Shown here piece by piece: positions 11,031 through 23,341 of a stretch of 64,000 bases of DNA (position 1 is the stretch's first letter; the number at the start of each line of letters is the position of its first letter). Source of the DNA: Sepiola atlantica. Taxonomy: Eukaryota > Mollusca > Cephalopoda > Sepiida > Sepiolidae. The stretch lies in assembly GCA_963556195.1 (NCBI GenBank), contig OY744531.1, positions 101,154,123-101,218,122 on the forward strand. Reading direction: 5' to 3'. Made by a program: the position numbers and the translations under genes. The notes beneath the pieces are model-generated. The model did not search any database. It saw nothing but the letters and a program-made list of their open reading frames with translations, and had not been told where the DNA came from.

Positions 11031-13488
11031 TTCAGTCTATTAAGTTTTACGTCGACCCTCGTACAACTGAGATTATCTTTGATTTCTTTAGTCAGTAAGC
11101 TTAGCTTAATTACACATCAACCAAAATAATTATGAGAAAGGGGAGGGCAACAACAAAGATAATTTTGAGAACTTTAGAAAGATTTTGTTCTCCCTTTTCA
11201 ACCACGGAGTAAGTACACAAGACAAAGCTAATTTAAAAATTGTTTCCAACTCTCAAAAGATCGACTTAGTCGTATAACATTAACGTTTTCTTTTAAGAAA
11301 GCTCTGTACGTATCACTGAAGCCATTAAACACATTTTATATATAAAGTAAAGCCACTATATAAGTAAACTATGGCAAATATTGGTCCATTTTCTTAAAGA
11401 AAAATTATATTTCAAATAGATTTTAATATTTCTATACTTAATCCTGATCGATATTTTATAATAAATAAAGGGTGATGAGTTTTACTCTCACACTCAGATA
11501 TCCTCTCACTGTCACTCATGAATGCCGAGAACGAATTTAATGAGATCTTTCGAGATTCACCTGTAGCAAATCATATTTGAAGCATTTTCATTGACTGATA
11601 CTTCTCCCTTTTTGATAAGCGATTTACTAACATATTTTTACCAAGTGATCACACAATTTTATTAAGATAGAGATTAACGTCTTATTTATTTTGTATAATT
11701 AAAGCTTTTTTTCATCAATACCATGAGTTATATCTTTATATATTTAAATTATGTCTGTAACACTTAACTAATTAAAATATAAGAAAATTCTGAAATGAGA
11801 TTTTATTCTGATAGTAGCAAATCAAATTTTGGCGAGAAACCTAAACTCTAATCATGAGACCATTTAGATTAGGTGAGAATATTCAAGTTACTCATCTAAA
11901 ATTTTAATAAGTTGTTTTTTATGTATACTTATCAAAAATATTTTCTATCAATATAAAAGTATATTAATTTCTGAACAAAATGGTAGTATTTTGAGGACTT
12001 AAAGTGCTTTGGTTCTTAAAATATGTACTTTACCCTGCCCTACTTAAAAAAAAAAAAATTAAATTTTTGAATTGTGTTAATGGTTTTCCATTCATTTATT
12101 TTGTAACCATCATAAAAATAAAAACCTAAGATCCAAGTCTCAACAACTACATGACTTATTTGTAAACAAAGCAATTTTTTTATTTTTTAATTAAAAAAAT
12201 AAATAAAAATAAGACAATCTAAAACTAGTCTCATTCTGCAGCTATGGGTTAAATAATATTACTAACACTGGTGATATTGCCTTTGATTTATAATGGAGTA
12301 TTTTTTTAAAATTCTTTTCTTTAATGAGAGAGTGAGAGATCACATAAAATGAAAGCAAGGTTCAAACACCATACATTGAGAGAGCATGGGCGTGATAGAC
12401 AGAAATGTCGTAAGAGATGGGCCAATTGGTGAGTTAATTACAATTAGAACAATTAAAACAGAATTGTTTCAACCCTAGTTCAATCCCAGAACTAAGTATA
12501 TATTTCAGCATATATTTTGGGTTCAATTTCTCTTTTATATAAAAAAGAATGAAGATAAATATAAAAACAAAAAAAAAAAACCTTGGAGTTTGCTTAATGT
12601 AAACTAGTTGATAAAAGTGGTGGCGCGAATTCAATCTAGAGGTGACAAGTTCAATCTTCGGTGAATGAACTTAAGAAAAATAAGCTTATGTGTGATATCT
12701 AAAAAGTCATGAAACGCAAAAATAGAGCATTTTATCCCATCAGACCCCATCACAGTTAGCAAAATCTCTTACCCAGTGGTACAAAGGAGTCCCGGCCCTC
12801 TCTTTTCTTTATTTTCAGTATTAGAGATCCTCCGAGATATCTACTCCCCATTTTTATTTTATCCTTACCCCCCGCCCCCCAAAGTTACTTATCTTGGAAG
12901 ACACTACACATTCCATGCCCTTGAATCCCATCCAGATTTTCTACTTTTTATCCCCCAATAATCGCCTAATTACCCCCCCCCCCCAAAGAAACTGTCTTGC
13001 GTGTTTTCGGCTCTTGAAACAATGAGCAGCTCATACCTAGATAGATTTGGGAAGGGTCCTACTAACCACCACACTTAGCATTTTATTTTTCAGCAATCTC
13101 TTTTATTTTATAAATCGGGGGACCAAATATGAACTAATCTGTCTATTTTTCCAAGCTTCTTCTAATATATAAATTAAAATCAGTCTCTTTATTGTTCCCT
13201 TGCCACCGATAGATTTTTTTCTATAAAAATCAATATTTGATTTTGGTATATCAGTTTTTCTTGTTGATCATTGCAGCATGAAAAATAAAATGTAATTCGA
13301 TTTTATTCATTTCAGAAAATACTTTGTCCTGATCGGAATTATTTTTAAATAACCGCCATCTTAAAAAAAAAAAAAAAAAAAGAGAAGGGATGTAACTGGG
13401 TTACTTTTCTTTGATTGGGGGAAAAAATATTTTTGAGATAAAAGAAGAAAAAAAAATGTAAGTAAATACATTACCAGGCAAGGTATTA

Positions 13489-13797
13489 TTTACTCCTCTC
13501 CAGGAGTTAGGCACAAGGCCAATTTTATCCTACTCCCACAAGTAAGATGTGACCCAATGTCGGGTCGGAAAGTGGGAGTTGAAAAGCCAGCGCCCGAGAG
13601 GTGAGCACTCTGAAAATTGCCTGGGCAGCCCCGTCGGCATTCCCCAGTAGGGGCGCCTCAAGCAGTAAGCAATTAACTTACTCCTCCCCAAAGAGGGGAG
13701 GCAAAGCCTGGGAGGGTGGACCTCCTAGAACTGCACAGGACAATCCCATAGACCGGCGTAAATCAAGTCCCGAAGGACAAGACAATACAAGTCTATA
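13489..13797 (-). repeat. U2-headed SINE, copy A (5'-truncated)
   Basis: Read on the minus strand it contains the family body in order: a CCGG-stem with TTCG-type loop, GGAGGTCCACCCTCCCAGGC, a GC hairpin built from GGCGCCCC...GGGGCTGCCC, a CTCGGGCGCTGGC block, then the 3' end GGAGAGGAGTAAAT. The U2 head is missing, so the copy is 5'-truncated. It contrasts sharply in GC content with the AT-rich intron around it. Confidence 0.85.
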
Positions 13798-14791
13798 ATA
13801 TAAATCTCTATAATTATGTTTTTCATGACCTTTGACATTAACAGGGTTCCAAAGTAAAATTGGTTTATTTAATGCTTAAACAAAATACTTATTCCTTGTC
13901 GTGGATATCACCCAACAGTGTGTTAACCCAACTCCAATCAATTTCATAAAGTACTGTCGATTGCTGTACACCAGGTTTGATGATTTTTTTTCATAGCTTT
14001 ATCAGTCACGATTGCGATCCACTCAATTCTACGAGTAAAGACCTTAGGCAGGAGTTCAAAATCTGCTTTGATCGTTGAAGGTCCACATCTTCCACTAACC
14101 GTCCAGAGGTTTGGTATTGCTTGGACAATCTATTACAGGTTGAGCTCTACTTGTTCTAGAAAAATTGTTCCATGTTGCACGTGCAACTCGACGATTTCTG
14201 CCAACAAGCCCTCTCCACTATGCTCTTGTCACGACACTGGTTTTACTGAAGTGCATGTAAGCAAGTATCCAGTGGCATAGCCATTCAAATTCTCACACAA
14301 AATTCAATATGCTCATTGGCTATTATTGCTAGTCACGTCTCATATGATATTTTGACAAATAATTTGTCAAAATAAGTCTGCTCTAATATTCAGCGGTACC
14401 TGATAGCTCAAACTTTTACATCTTACGGGTTTGGAGTAGGTTGAAATGTCACAGTACCTCTACTGATAGGGGAATGGGAGCGTGGGGGTGCAGTCCTTTT
14501 TTTCAATCACTCCTCTCTCAAAAAAATCGTTGACCAATTACTACATAAAAAAAACAAAAAAACTCAACGATCTTTAAATGTCGACCCTAAATAATTCTGT
14601 TCCTGGTAACCTCCAAAACAATGAATATTAGATAACAAAAAAAATAAAAAAAATTTTTTTAAATAAAATTAAATTTTTTTTAAAAATGCCTCTATTTTAC
14701 TTACGCAAGGTTATTAAAGAATATCAACTTTGTGGGAGTCTCTTGCGTAATTTTGAATTTTTTTTTATATAATAGATTAAACTTATGTTGC

Positions 14792-14822
<31 letters not shown>

Positions 14823-15745
14823 TTTTCATGAAACCCAAGATTTTATTTTTTTCAATTATAATCACTTGTGTTAATCTTTATCAGTCTTTAATCTTTGTCA
14901 GTTGTGATATTATCGTGTATCGAATATTTTAACTAGTTTAATGTAATTGTTATTTTCCGTTTGTAATAGATTGAATGTCCTTAGAAGCATTCAAGGGCAG
15001 CCGCGGGAAAGGGCTGTCTGTCGAGGTCAGAAGGTTATGCTTGAAACCGTGTGAACAGATGAAAGCAGAAATAGGAATCACGTCATTGAAAATATAAGGA
15101 AAAAGATTTTGTAATCAGAAAGCAACTAGATTGAACAAGACGTATAAAATGGGTGTTTTAAAATAAGCACTTAAAAACAAATTGAGGTTGCCGTTCCGCT
15201 TCCTCTACGATCCCACGACAACCACTAAGATGAAATAAATGAACAAGTTGTTGTAATTATTTGTAGTGTTGGTTTATTAAACTGAACAGCTACCACTAGA
15301 GAATTTCTTTTTTTTGGGGGGGTGCAAACAAGTCCAGGCGAGACAGTCCTCACCATTTCTTCAGAGTCCAGCTTCAAGATTTTTTTTTTTTTTTTTTAAA
15401 CCCTGCAGCCACTAGACGGATCACGACGCGGATATGCAACAGTATTTGTTGAAAGGTACATAAAAATCTGACTTGGCGATAAGAGACCGATTCTCCAAGA
15501 CGCCCCTCCCCATTACACTACAATAAGAGGACAAGGGTGCCTGACAATAGTGGCACCTCCACAAATGAGGTCAGTTTTGGTGCCTGTCCATCACAAGGCA
15601 TTATATGTTAACCACTATCCCCCGTCAGTAAATACTAATTTATTATAATCTAATTTCTTTATCGACTAATTTTAGAGAATTTGTAGACTTTCCTTTTCGA
15701 CGGTGGGTTTACCACGTAAAAAAAAAAAAGAGAGATTATACTTAC

Positions 15746-15829
15746 TAGTTTTCTATGGGCCTCTTCGATCTTTTTGTTATTTTCCTCCATTATACGTTCG
15801 AGGTCCTCTCGCTTTTTCCGCTCCTCTTC
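15746..15829 (-). CDS. ARGLU1: ARGLU1, internal coding exon (third seen in window)
   Basis: ARGLU1 is a small nuclear protein with an RS-rich N-terminus and a long Glu/Arg-rich coiled coil; in vertebrates it acts in splicing regulation and Mediator/nuclear-receptor co-activation. This 84-bp exon reads EEERKKREDLERIMEENNKK followed by IEEAHRKL, matching the conserved segment that follows the 34232-34457 exon in ARGLU1. On the minus strand it is preceded by a pyrimidine-rich acceptor ending ...TTTGTAG and followed by a strong donor GTAAGT. Both ends are in phase 0, which fits the phase-0 end of the preceding exon exactly. The remaining C-terminal part (the family's region ending in a KLSFSLK-like motif) was not found between 1 and 15745, so it should lie to the left of the window. 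Confidence 0.9.
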
Positions 15830-16059
15830 CTACAAAGACAGGTGAAAGTGTTCATACGGTGACAAAAGAAAGGGTAAGAGAAATTGAGGTTGGGAAAGGG
15901 AGACGAGCTGTGGATAAACGGGAAAAAAAAAACGTTTTTTTCTTCTTCTCTAATATGACGACAATGGCAGTAGCAAACATAGACATTGTTTTAGAGATTA
16001 TTTTTTTTTTTTTTTTTTTTTTTAAATAAGGTGGGTGAGAACAACGATACGCTCCATCC

Positions 16060-16165
16060 AAACTGTAGACGTAGTAGCAGTAGCAGCAGCGACAGCAGTA
16101 GTACCTGCGACAGTTCTACAACCACTACACTCTCCGCCGCCGCCACCACCACCACTAGACACCAA
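16060..16165. repeat. Trinucleotide-rich stretch (AGC/ACC)
   Basis: GTAGTAGCAGTAGCAGCAGC then GCCGCCGCCACCACCACCAC; low-complexity, with poly-A/T runs on both sides. Open frames here are Ser/Thr or Leu/Val repeats without support as genes. Confidence 0.8.
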
Positions 16166-17299
16166 AATGCATCATGGAAGAGAAAAAAAAAAAAAAAAAA
16201 AAAACACAACCTAAGTCTCAAAAGTCAAAATTCTCACTAAGAAAATCAAATCAAGTTTAGAACATTTACATTCGCCTATTTTTTTTTTTTTTTTTTACAA
16301 CATCAAAGAGTTAAATGATAATTAATTCATTTTCGACAATGTTAAATGTAAAAAAATAATGTACAATAACATCTGAATGAAAAATACTTGAATAATAATT
16401 TAACAACCTTGTGTTAAGTTTCATCAAAAGAAAAACACATTTGAGTCGAACATTTAAAATTTATGAGAAATCATTACAAGAAAAAGGGGAAAAAAATAAT
16501 TAAAAATAAAAATTTACATAAAAAATAAGAAAAACATACATACCAATCGAATTTCTTTTTTTTTTTTTTTAATAAAACATTAGAATTTGAAGAAAATTAT
16601 TTTGAATAAATAGGAATTTTAATTTTAAATTAAAAAGGAAAAAGAATTTAGTGTTTTCCGAACAAGATTTATTTTTTTCAATTTTTTTTTTTAACACAAG
16701 GATATATATATATATCAAAGGCCCAGCCTTTCACTCGGAGGGCAGTGAATATAAATGTGTGTCTATATACATATATATACATATCTATATATAAACACAC
16801 ACATATAAAACATGTATATGCAAACAAACACACGCACATTTAGGTATGTCGTGTGCATATATGCATATATATTACACATAATTAATCTAAAGTACAATGT
16901 TTTAAAAAAATGGCACGGAGAAATGACAATGTGATGTCATTGATAGAAAAGTATCTTTCTACATACCCAACAGTAGGTAGGTACACGGCTGTAGTGCATG
17001 ACATGATTATATCCTCTTCAGGAAGGAATGACTCCTCTTCATACTGTTTACTTCACTGCAGCCGCCAGTTTTCTCAAAGTTTAATGATAAAAGCCCCTCC
17101 CTCCCCCAACTACAGGTACCGATTAATAGCTAAACGTTCGCCAGTTGGTAGCGATACTAGTAACACTAGTAGCAATACTTAAAATAATAGAAAATGGGAA
17201 GACGAGATGTTCCAAACATTTAGTAAAACCAGAAAAAGAAATAGAAAAGTAAAAACATTAAGTTCCTTTCTAAGCCGAAATGTTCATAAAATCCGTCCT

Positions 17300-17512
17300 T
17301 AGCTTAACCACAGGGTCATCGCGCATCAAATAGATGGCTTGAACCCGATAATGGGATGCTAGTCTGTCACCAGCTTCACTCCCACCAAAGCTGGTACCCA
17401 TTTATGTACCTGGGTGGAGTGTTTTGCTTACAGCACCTAGAATTAAAAAACAGTCACCCATATAAGTACTGACCAGACCCAATGTTGCCTAACTTCAGTG
17501 ATCTAACAAAAA
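17300..17512 (-). repeat. 5S-rRNA-headed SINE-like repeat (SINE3 type)
   Basis: On the minus strand, about 17436-17512 reads as the 3' two thirds of 5S rRNA: GATCACTGAAGTTAGGCAAC, then GGTCTGGTCAGTACTTATAT, then GGGTGACTG and GGTGCTGTAAGC. This includes the internal A-box-like and C-box-like regions. It continues directly into a non-5S body (CACTCCACCCAGGTACATAA ... GGTACCAGCTTTGGTGGGAG). A 5S head joined to an unrelated body is the layout of SINE3 elements. It is not a functional 5S gene. Confidence 0.7.
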
Positions 17513-19429
17513 CAAGTGTGTTAATGTGATTTAGCCCTAAAAATAACAGTACCGAGAAAGAAAATTAAAAAGTAAATCTAAGATAGAAAATAATTTTACC
17601 GAAATCTAAAAATAAGCAAATGTTAATACAAAACTAACATATACTCTGGACAAATCAGAAATGAAGGAGAAAATTGTTTAATCCAAAATTTTTGTTAAAG
17701 TGTAGGTTAGAAGAATGTGGACAGGGTAGCGGGAAAAGAGTACACAGAAAATGATGGCAACCACCACTATCAACTAATGTGGTCAGAGACAGTCATAAAT
17801 CTGAAAGCATTTGATCGGTTAGAGCAATGGAGGTTGTTTCGTCTACAATACCAACGAGAATCATATCTCCCTAATCAAATGTACATACAGATGGTTCTCA
17901 CATTTTCCGAGTTGATGCTCAATGTTGAACTTTAATCTCGAAGCTGAATGATTTAACCAAGTTCTAAGAATTTCTGACACTACTGATTTCAGCATATCTT
18001 ATCACAGCTTCGTTTTAAACACTAACCCTACCCCATTATTAGAAAGATCCAACTGGAATAACATAACAGCTAAGACCAAAAGATATTGAATCATTTAGAT
18101 GTAGATATTAGATGACCAAATGAGGAACTTTATAAATAGAAGAGCCTCTTTTGAAAAAATAAAAATAAACGAGTTGGAACCAGTAACATTATCTAAAAAA
18201 AAAATTTAAAAAATATGCCTAAAAATTAAACTACAAAAATTTGCTTAAGTCATTTCTCTGTGACAAAACTATCAAATGAAAAAAAAAAAAAAAAAAAATC
18301 ATATCCATTAAGTAACTCCAATAATATTAACAGATTTGGTTAAATAAGTTGAAAATAATATTGAAAAGAAGTTAACTAACTAATCAAAATTTAGTTGAGT
18401 TTTGTTTTATCTGTTTTCATTTAGTCTTATTTACTAATAAAAAGCAACTTATAAAAAAGAAAGAAAAAAAAAAGCATAAAATTGGGGAAGGACAGAGCTG
18501 TGAAGGGATTGCAAAAAGTTTTTCACAATAAAGCTATAAAACCCTTAATCCTTCACATCCAACCCAGTCTATTAAATAAAAGCAATAATTTAAATCAAAT
18601 CTGTATATTCTATATTTAAAAAAAAAAAGAAAGGGTCAAGATATAGGTAATCACTGGCTTGAGCAGAATTGATCCATTTTTTTTTTTTTTTTTTTTTTTG
18701 ATATTAATTAAGGCTGCATAAACTTTACATACTTCCTGAGCTGTTGTGAAAATCCAATCTTTTAAATTTCTGCAGGAATCCATTGGCGTGGTTTAATTGT
18801 AACTGGAAATTTTCATCACCGAGTACTGTAAAGAAATTGGCTCATTAGGTCGGTCCACATAGCAACCTAATGATCGTGCTCCTTGTGACCAGTACCAGCC
18901 AGATTTGGCCGGGAGTAAAGAGACATGAACATTTCACGACAGAAGGGGGAGTAAAATGGAGGGGTTGTAACACACAACATTCACACACGCACGCACCAGA
19001 GACAAGAAACAGCTTCCCCCAAGCAGACAAGTGATGAAAATTACATTTACAGAATATAAATCCAAATACAATTTATAATAAATATTTAATTTTTTTAAAT
19101 AAAAAAATATTATTTTTAACCTTTAAAAAGATAAAATAATTAAAAAAAAAACAAGAAAAGAAAAAGGAAAACACTCTTTTCTACCAAACTGTTAAAATAA
19201 TTGTAGCAACCTTTTTCCTTTTTTCACTCACTCCATTTAAAAAATATTTTTTTTGCTAACAGTCTTAGTACAACCAGCTGATAAACAATGAAATATTTCT
19301 TGAAGCCACGTTTTAGTAAAAAGAATTTGATTAAAAACAGTAATGTATAGCAAGTCCAACCGTATCAAAGAGACATTAGATCAATGTCTACTTTTAGCAA
19401 CCCTGATGCTGACTTGACAAATTAAAATA

Positions 19430-19585
19430 ACCATAAATGGGGATCAGAATTATCTTGCTGTTTGACGCCCACCCCTCTAACAATAACTTCCTTAGTTTTG
19501 GGATATCATTTGATGCATAATTCATGTGATATCATGGACCAATTCACAATATTGCCCTCGATGGAAGGCAAGTAAATAGGGACTA
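19430..19585 (+). repeat. Repeat with GGCAAGTAAATAGG stem-loop tail
   Basis: Ends TTGCCCTCGATGGAAGGCAA GTAAATAGGG, a small stem (TTGCC/GGCAA) plus tail that also closes the U2-like repeat at 8310-8340. Upstream sequence differs from that repeat. Confidence 0.45.
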
Positions 19586-20150
19586 AAATAGAATTCAACC
19601 AAGATATGGTATAAGTAATCTGCTTCAGCCATTTGAAAAATTACCTACTTAGACTTAGGAACTCCTGCGTCGTGCGCGCATGAATAGCTTATCTTTACTG
19701 TTCATAAGGTAAAAAGAACAGATCTTGGCTACGTTCCTTACAAATAAATTGTATAGAACCCTCCTCTAGCCCTAACCTCTAATTCCCATATTACAAATAA
19801 TTAAACACCAACTAAGAAACCATAGCTTCTCTATCTCTTTGTTTTTCAATCTGAAACAATACCACCCCCATCAGGTTGAGGGGGATCATGTTAGCTGAAA
19901 GAGAAATAAGCTCCAAATACCGAAAGACTTTCTTTATCGTACCCGATTCATTACACGAATTGAATAGAAAGACTAAACCTATCACATTTAGGACATTAAT
20001 CCACAATCTTGTGAGAGTTGCATCATACAATAGAAGCACACGATACATAAAAAAAAACAATCTGACAGAAAACACAAACGCACAGAATTATGATACAAAT
20101 CAGTCAGACAGTGGCTTTGTTGCTTTCTGGCTGATATATGGTTCTATTCA

Positions 20151-20340
20151 GTCCTAGGAGGTCCACCCTCCCAGGCTTTACCTTATCTCTCAGAAGGTGG
20201 TTAGTGTATTGCTAATTGCCTGAGGTGCCCCTACCGGGGAACACCGATGGAGCGGCTCAGGCATTTTTGTATGACAGTGCACGGGTTTCTCAAAACCACA
20301 CTTGACTTTGTGTTTAACCTCTTCACAAGGAGATAAATAA
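20151..20340 (+). repeat. U2-headed SINE, copy B (5'-truncated, diverged)
   Basis: Plus-strand copy starting at the GGAGGTCCACCCTCCCAGGC block and running through the GC hairpin to a 3' end CTTCACAAGGAGATAAATAA. Head and first hairpin are absent. After the hairpin it has CATTTTTGTA, an Sm-site-like U tract also seen in copy C. Many substitutions suggest an older copy. Confidence 0.8.
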
Positions 20341-20415
20341 AAATAAAATAATATATACGAATTAAAGGAACAATCGATTTCAAATGTGATATTTTTTCTT
20401 TTTTATAAAATTTTG

Positions 20416-20451
20416 CATATACAGGGAATTATAATTAATTCCCTGTATATG
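20416..20451. repeat. Perfect 36-bp palindrome
   Basis: CATATACAGGGAATTA (16 bp), TAAT, then the exact reverse complement. Isolated in AT-rich sequence just after U2-headed SINE copy B. Confidence 0.8.
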
Positions 20452-20576
20452 TTCTGGATCCAACATGAGGAGATTTGGTAAATATATAAACATAAAATGT
20501 ATAGAACATACCCAAACGTAGAAGTTGAATCACTTAGGTACTATTTCAACCATCGCTAATTATAAGATTCTCAGAT

Positions 20577-20655
20577 ATCAAGTGGTTAAGACAACGTCGT
20601 TCCAAAGCGGTTACTAATCTCACGCACAGGTTCGAATGCTGTAAGAGTTTTATTT
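20577..20655 (+). repeat. tRNA-like SINE head
   Basis: AAGTGGTTAAGACAACGTCG ... CAGGTTCGAATGCTG gives A- and B-box-like motifs at tRNA spacing, with an unpaired acceptor region. It is probably a SINE fragment, not a tRNA gene. Confidence 0.5.
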
Positions 20656-20709
20656 TTCTCTTTGTGAAATTTTCTATGTTCCAGTTTTGTAGAGAATTAT
20701 TACTAGTTT

Positions 20710-21325
20710 AAAGAATACATAATTTGTTGAAGCAAAACAAACGTATCCTTTAAAAAAATAAAAAAAATAAAAAAATACATAATTTGTCTTTTTCTAAGCA
20801 AAACAAAAGTATCCTTTAGAAAAATTTTTTTTTTTTAAATACGTAATTTGTCTTTTTCTAAGAAAAACAAAAGTATCCTTTAGAAAAAATTTTTTTTTAA
20901 ATACGTAATTTGTCTTTTTCTAAGCAAAACAAAAGTATCCTTTAGAAAATTTTTTTTCTAAATACGTAATTTGTCTTTTTCTAAGCAAAACAAAAGTATC
21001 CTTTAGAAAATTTTTTTTTTTAAATACATAATTTGTCTTTTTCTAAGAAAAACAAAAGTATCCTTTAGAAAAAAATTTTTTTTTTAAATATGTAATTTGT
21101 CTTTTTCTAAGAAAAACAAAAGTATCCTTTAGAAATTTTTTTTTCTAAATACGTAATTTGTCTTTTTCTAAGCAAAACAAAAGTATCCTTTAGAAAATTT
21201 TTTTTTCTCTAAATATGTAATTTGTCTTTTTCTAAGCAAAACAAAAGTATCCTTTAGAAAATTTTTTTTTTTTAAATACGTAATTTGTCTCTTTCTAAGC
21301 CAAACAAAAGTACCCTTAAAAAAAA
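20710..21325. repeat. Tandem array, ~61-63-bp unit, about nine to ten copies
   Basis: The unit contains TAATTTGTCTTTTTCTAAG, AAAACAAAAGTATCCTTTAG and an A/T run. Variation is concentrated in the homopolymers. Confidence 0.9.
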
Positions 21326-21369
21326 AAAAAATGAACGTTCACATATATAAAAATTAAGAGAAAAGCTGC

Positions 21370-21460
21370 TTTTAATTATTATTGTTATAAAATTATCTGA
21401 AATAATTTTGAGCATTTGTATGCACAAGATCTGCTGACATGATTCGGCTCTGTTCAGTTT
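21370..21460 (+). repeat. Dispersed repeat (GTTATAAA...AAGATCTGCTG), copy 1
   Basis: TTTTAATTATTATTGTTATA, AATTATCTGAAATA, GCACAAGATCTGCTG and TTCGGCTCTGTTC; the same blocks occur at 47139-47232 and 61181-61266. Confidence 0.6.
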
Positions 21461-21504
21461 TTCAGAAGTTGCTTTTTCAGGTTATTTCATGTCTTTTTAT
21501 CTGC

Positions 21505-22003
21505 TGAACTATGAAGGTCAGTAAGATGAAACTGCTATCGTTTTAGAGTTAAATACATTAAATTTTTTTGTAATGCTAATGATTGTTTTACATTATTTTT
21601 CTTCAAATCCAATAATGGGGGTTCACTCAACCAGAAAAGATGTTTTGCATCCTTGAATTTGCAAAAACTGAATCATAAACACTTGTGTTAAACAAGTGCA
21701 TCTTGAACAAAATTCTGAAAAGAGGCACTAGAAAAGAAGTCAATATTGAGATGATATGGCAAATTCATGAAGGATGGGTGTTTGTGCTCAGCTAAGAGAA
21801 CGGGATGCCCCTTAACTTTAGATGATATGGCCGAGAAAGTTTGAACTGCAGAGCCCCCGTAAATCGATCAGACAAGCTAGTAGGGAACTTCAGCATCCTA
21901 CAACAACTGTTTCGCGTGTTTTAAAAAGTACTTTACAAAAAAACTTAATGAATTTAACTTTAAAATGATAGCAGTTTTATCTTACTACTATTCATAGTTA
22001 AGT
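21505..22003. mobile_element. Decayed DNA transposon defined by inverted termini
   Basis: The sequence around 21505-21548 (CTATGAA...AGTAAGATGAAACTGCTATC) recurs inverted at about 21957-22003 (GATAGCAGTTTTATCTTACT...TTCATAG). Between the arms lies the degenerate HTH-protein fragment. The arms are imperfect and no clean target duplication was seen. A Tc1/mariner relationship is inferred from the content only. Confidence 0.5.
21640..21945 (+). pseudogene. Degenerate transposon-derived HTH protein fragment (DUF4817-like)
   Basis: Broken reading frames give FCILEFAKTES near 21640, then GCLCSAKRTGCPLTLDDMAE-like and QASRELQHPTTTVSRVLK-like segments at about 21770-21940. These match the ordered motifs of a common invertebrate transposon-derived helix-turn-helix domain: ILEFAKT, then CxxKRxGRP, then SxRELxxPxTTVxRVL. 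Several indels and stops make it non-functional. It lies inside the inverted repeats 21505-21548 and 21957-22003, suggesting a mariner-related carrier element. Confidence 0.65.
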
Positions 22004-22069
22004 AGATATAAGGACTTGAAATTGATATTCAATGTCAAAATGTGTCTAAGACTTCTGGAATACCCTGTA

Positions 22070-22565
22070 TAATATAATCTATACATATAATTAACATAAT
22101 CTATACACATAAATATAATTTATACACATAATTAATATAATTTATACACATAATTAATATAATTTATACACATAATTAATATAATTTATACACATAATTA
22201 ATATAATTTATATACATAATTAATATAATTTATACACATAATTAATATAATTTATACACATAATTAATATAATTTATACACATAATTAATATAATTTATA
22301 TACATAATTAATATAATTTATACACATAATTAATATAATTTATACACATAATTAATATAATTTATATACATAATTAATATAATTTATACACATAATTAAT
22401 ATAATTTATATACATAATTAATATAATTTATACACATAATTAATATAATTTATACACATAATTAATATAATTTATACACATAATTAATATAATTTATACA
22501 CATAATTAATATAATTTATACATATAATTAATATAATTTATACACATAATTAATATAATGTATAC
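22070..22565. repeat. Tandem array, 22-bp unit, about 22 copies
   Basis: The unit ATAATTTATACACATAATTA AT is very uniform; a recurring variant has TATATACATA in place of TATACACATA. Confidence 0.93.
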
Positions 22566-23341
22566 ACATACAGACACACTCACTGTACCTAGACAGAGCT
22601 GTAAATTTCCTGGGATTCAGTAATGCAATAGTTTCACTTTTTTGCTCGCATATTTCTTAATTTCTATACAGAAAGAAAATTTTAGTTTTTATTGCTTAGT
22701 TAAATAAATATTAGATTAATAATACTAAATTTTAAAAATGATAATGTGTAAGTCACGTATAAGCGAAAAACACAAAGTGATCACATAACTGGACTAATAT
22801 GGAGATGTGGAACAAGGTTATTCTGTAAGGGAACCAACTCTCTTTTTAACATTTAAGTTAAAAATTAAAAGTTATGTTCTTTACACTATTTGAGTTATTC
22901 TTTAAAAATAAAAAATAAAAATAAAAGATAAAGCTTTTTAGGTCATTATATAAATTTGTCTCCATTGTAAAAATCTTCATAGCCGGAATAGCATAACAAC
23001 CTAAGCAAAAATACATTACGGCGAGTTAATTTGCAAGAAAATAATCAAATATCGATAAGTCGGATACATTGCTATTTGGGTCTGACAAGATGACATTATA
23101 TTATAATATATATATTATATTACACAGTTTGGATAAACTATGACAGATATGGAGAAAAAAAAACAATACAAGCAAACTACATCACATGGTTTAATATTTC
23201 GGGAGGGAAAAAAAGTTTTGGGGATGAAAACGAAATGTTAAAAAATTCATGAGTCAATTTGATTAATTGTTGGTCTAGCTACTTTTACCATTCATCTCTA
23301 CAGATACGTACATACATATATTTTTAGAAAGCCTTATCAAG

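Larger units (their letters stand above)
1..15745 (-). other. ARGLU1: ARGLU1 intron downstream of the 15746-15829 exon (continues off the left edge)
   Basis: The GTAAGT donor at 15745-15740 opens an intron whose acceptor is not in the window. It holds the mariner, hAT, LINE and tandem-repeat features listed below. The stretches 1-1340, 2630-4060, 5930-7220, 9120-9730 and 11010-13480 are AT-rich with many homopolymers and show no gene or repeat that I recognise. Confidence 0.6.

Noticed and set aside
15703..16029. 108-codon plus-strand open frame over the ARGLU1 exon
   Set aside because: Antisense shadow of the 15746-15829 exon extended through poly-T.
16031..16240. Ser/Thr-rich open frame as a possible RS-type exon
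   Set aside because: Generated by AGC/ACC trinucleotide repeats; wrong strand for ARGLU1.
22070..22565. CRISPR-like array
   Set aside because: Direct tandem repeats without unique spacers in a eukaryotic intron; a minisatellite.
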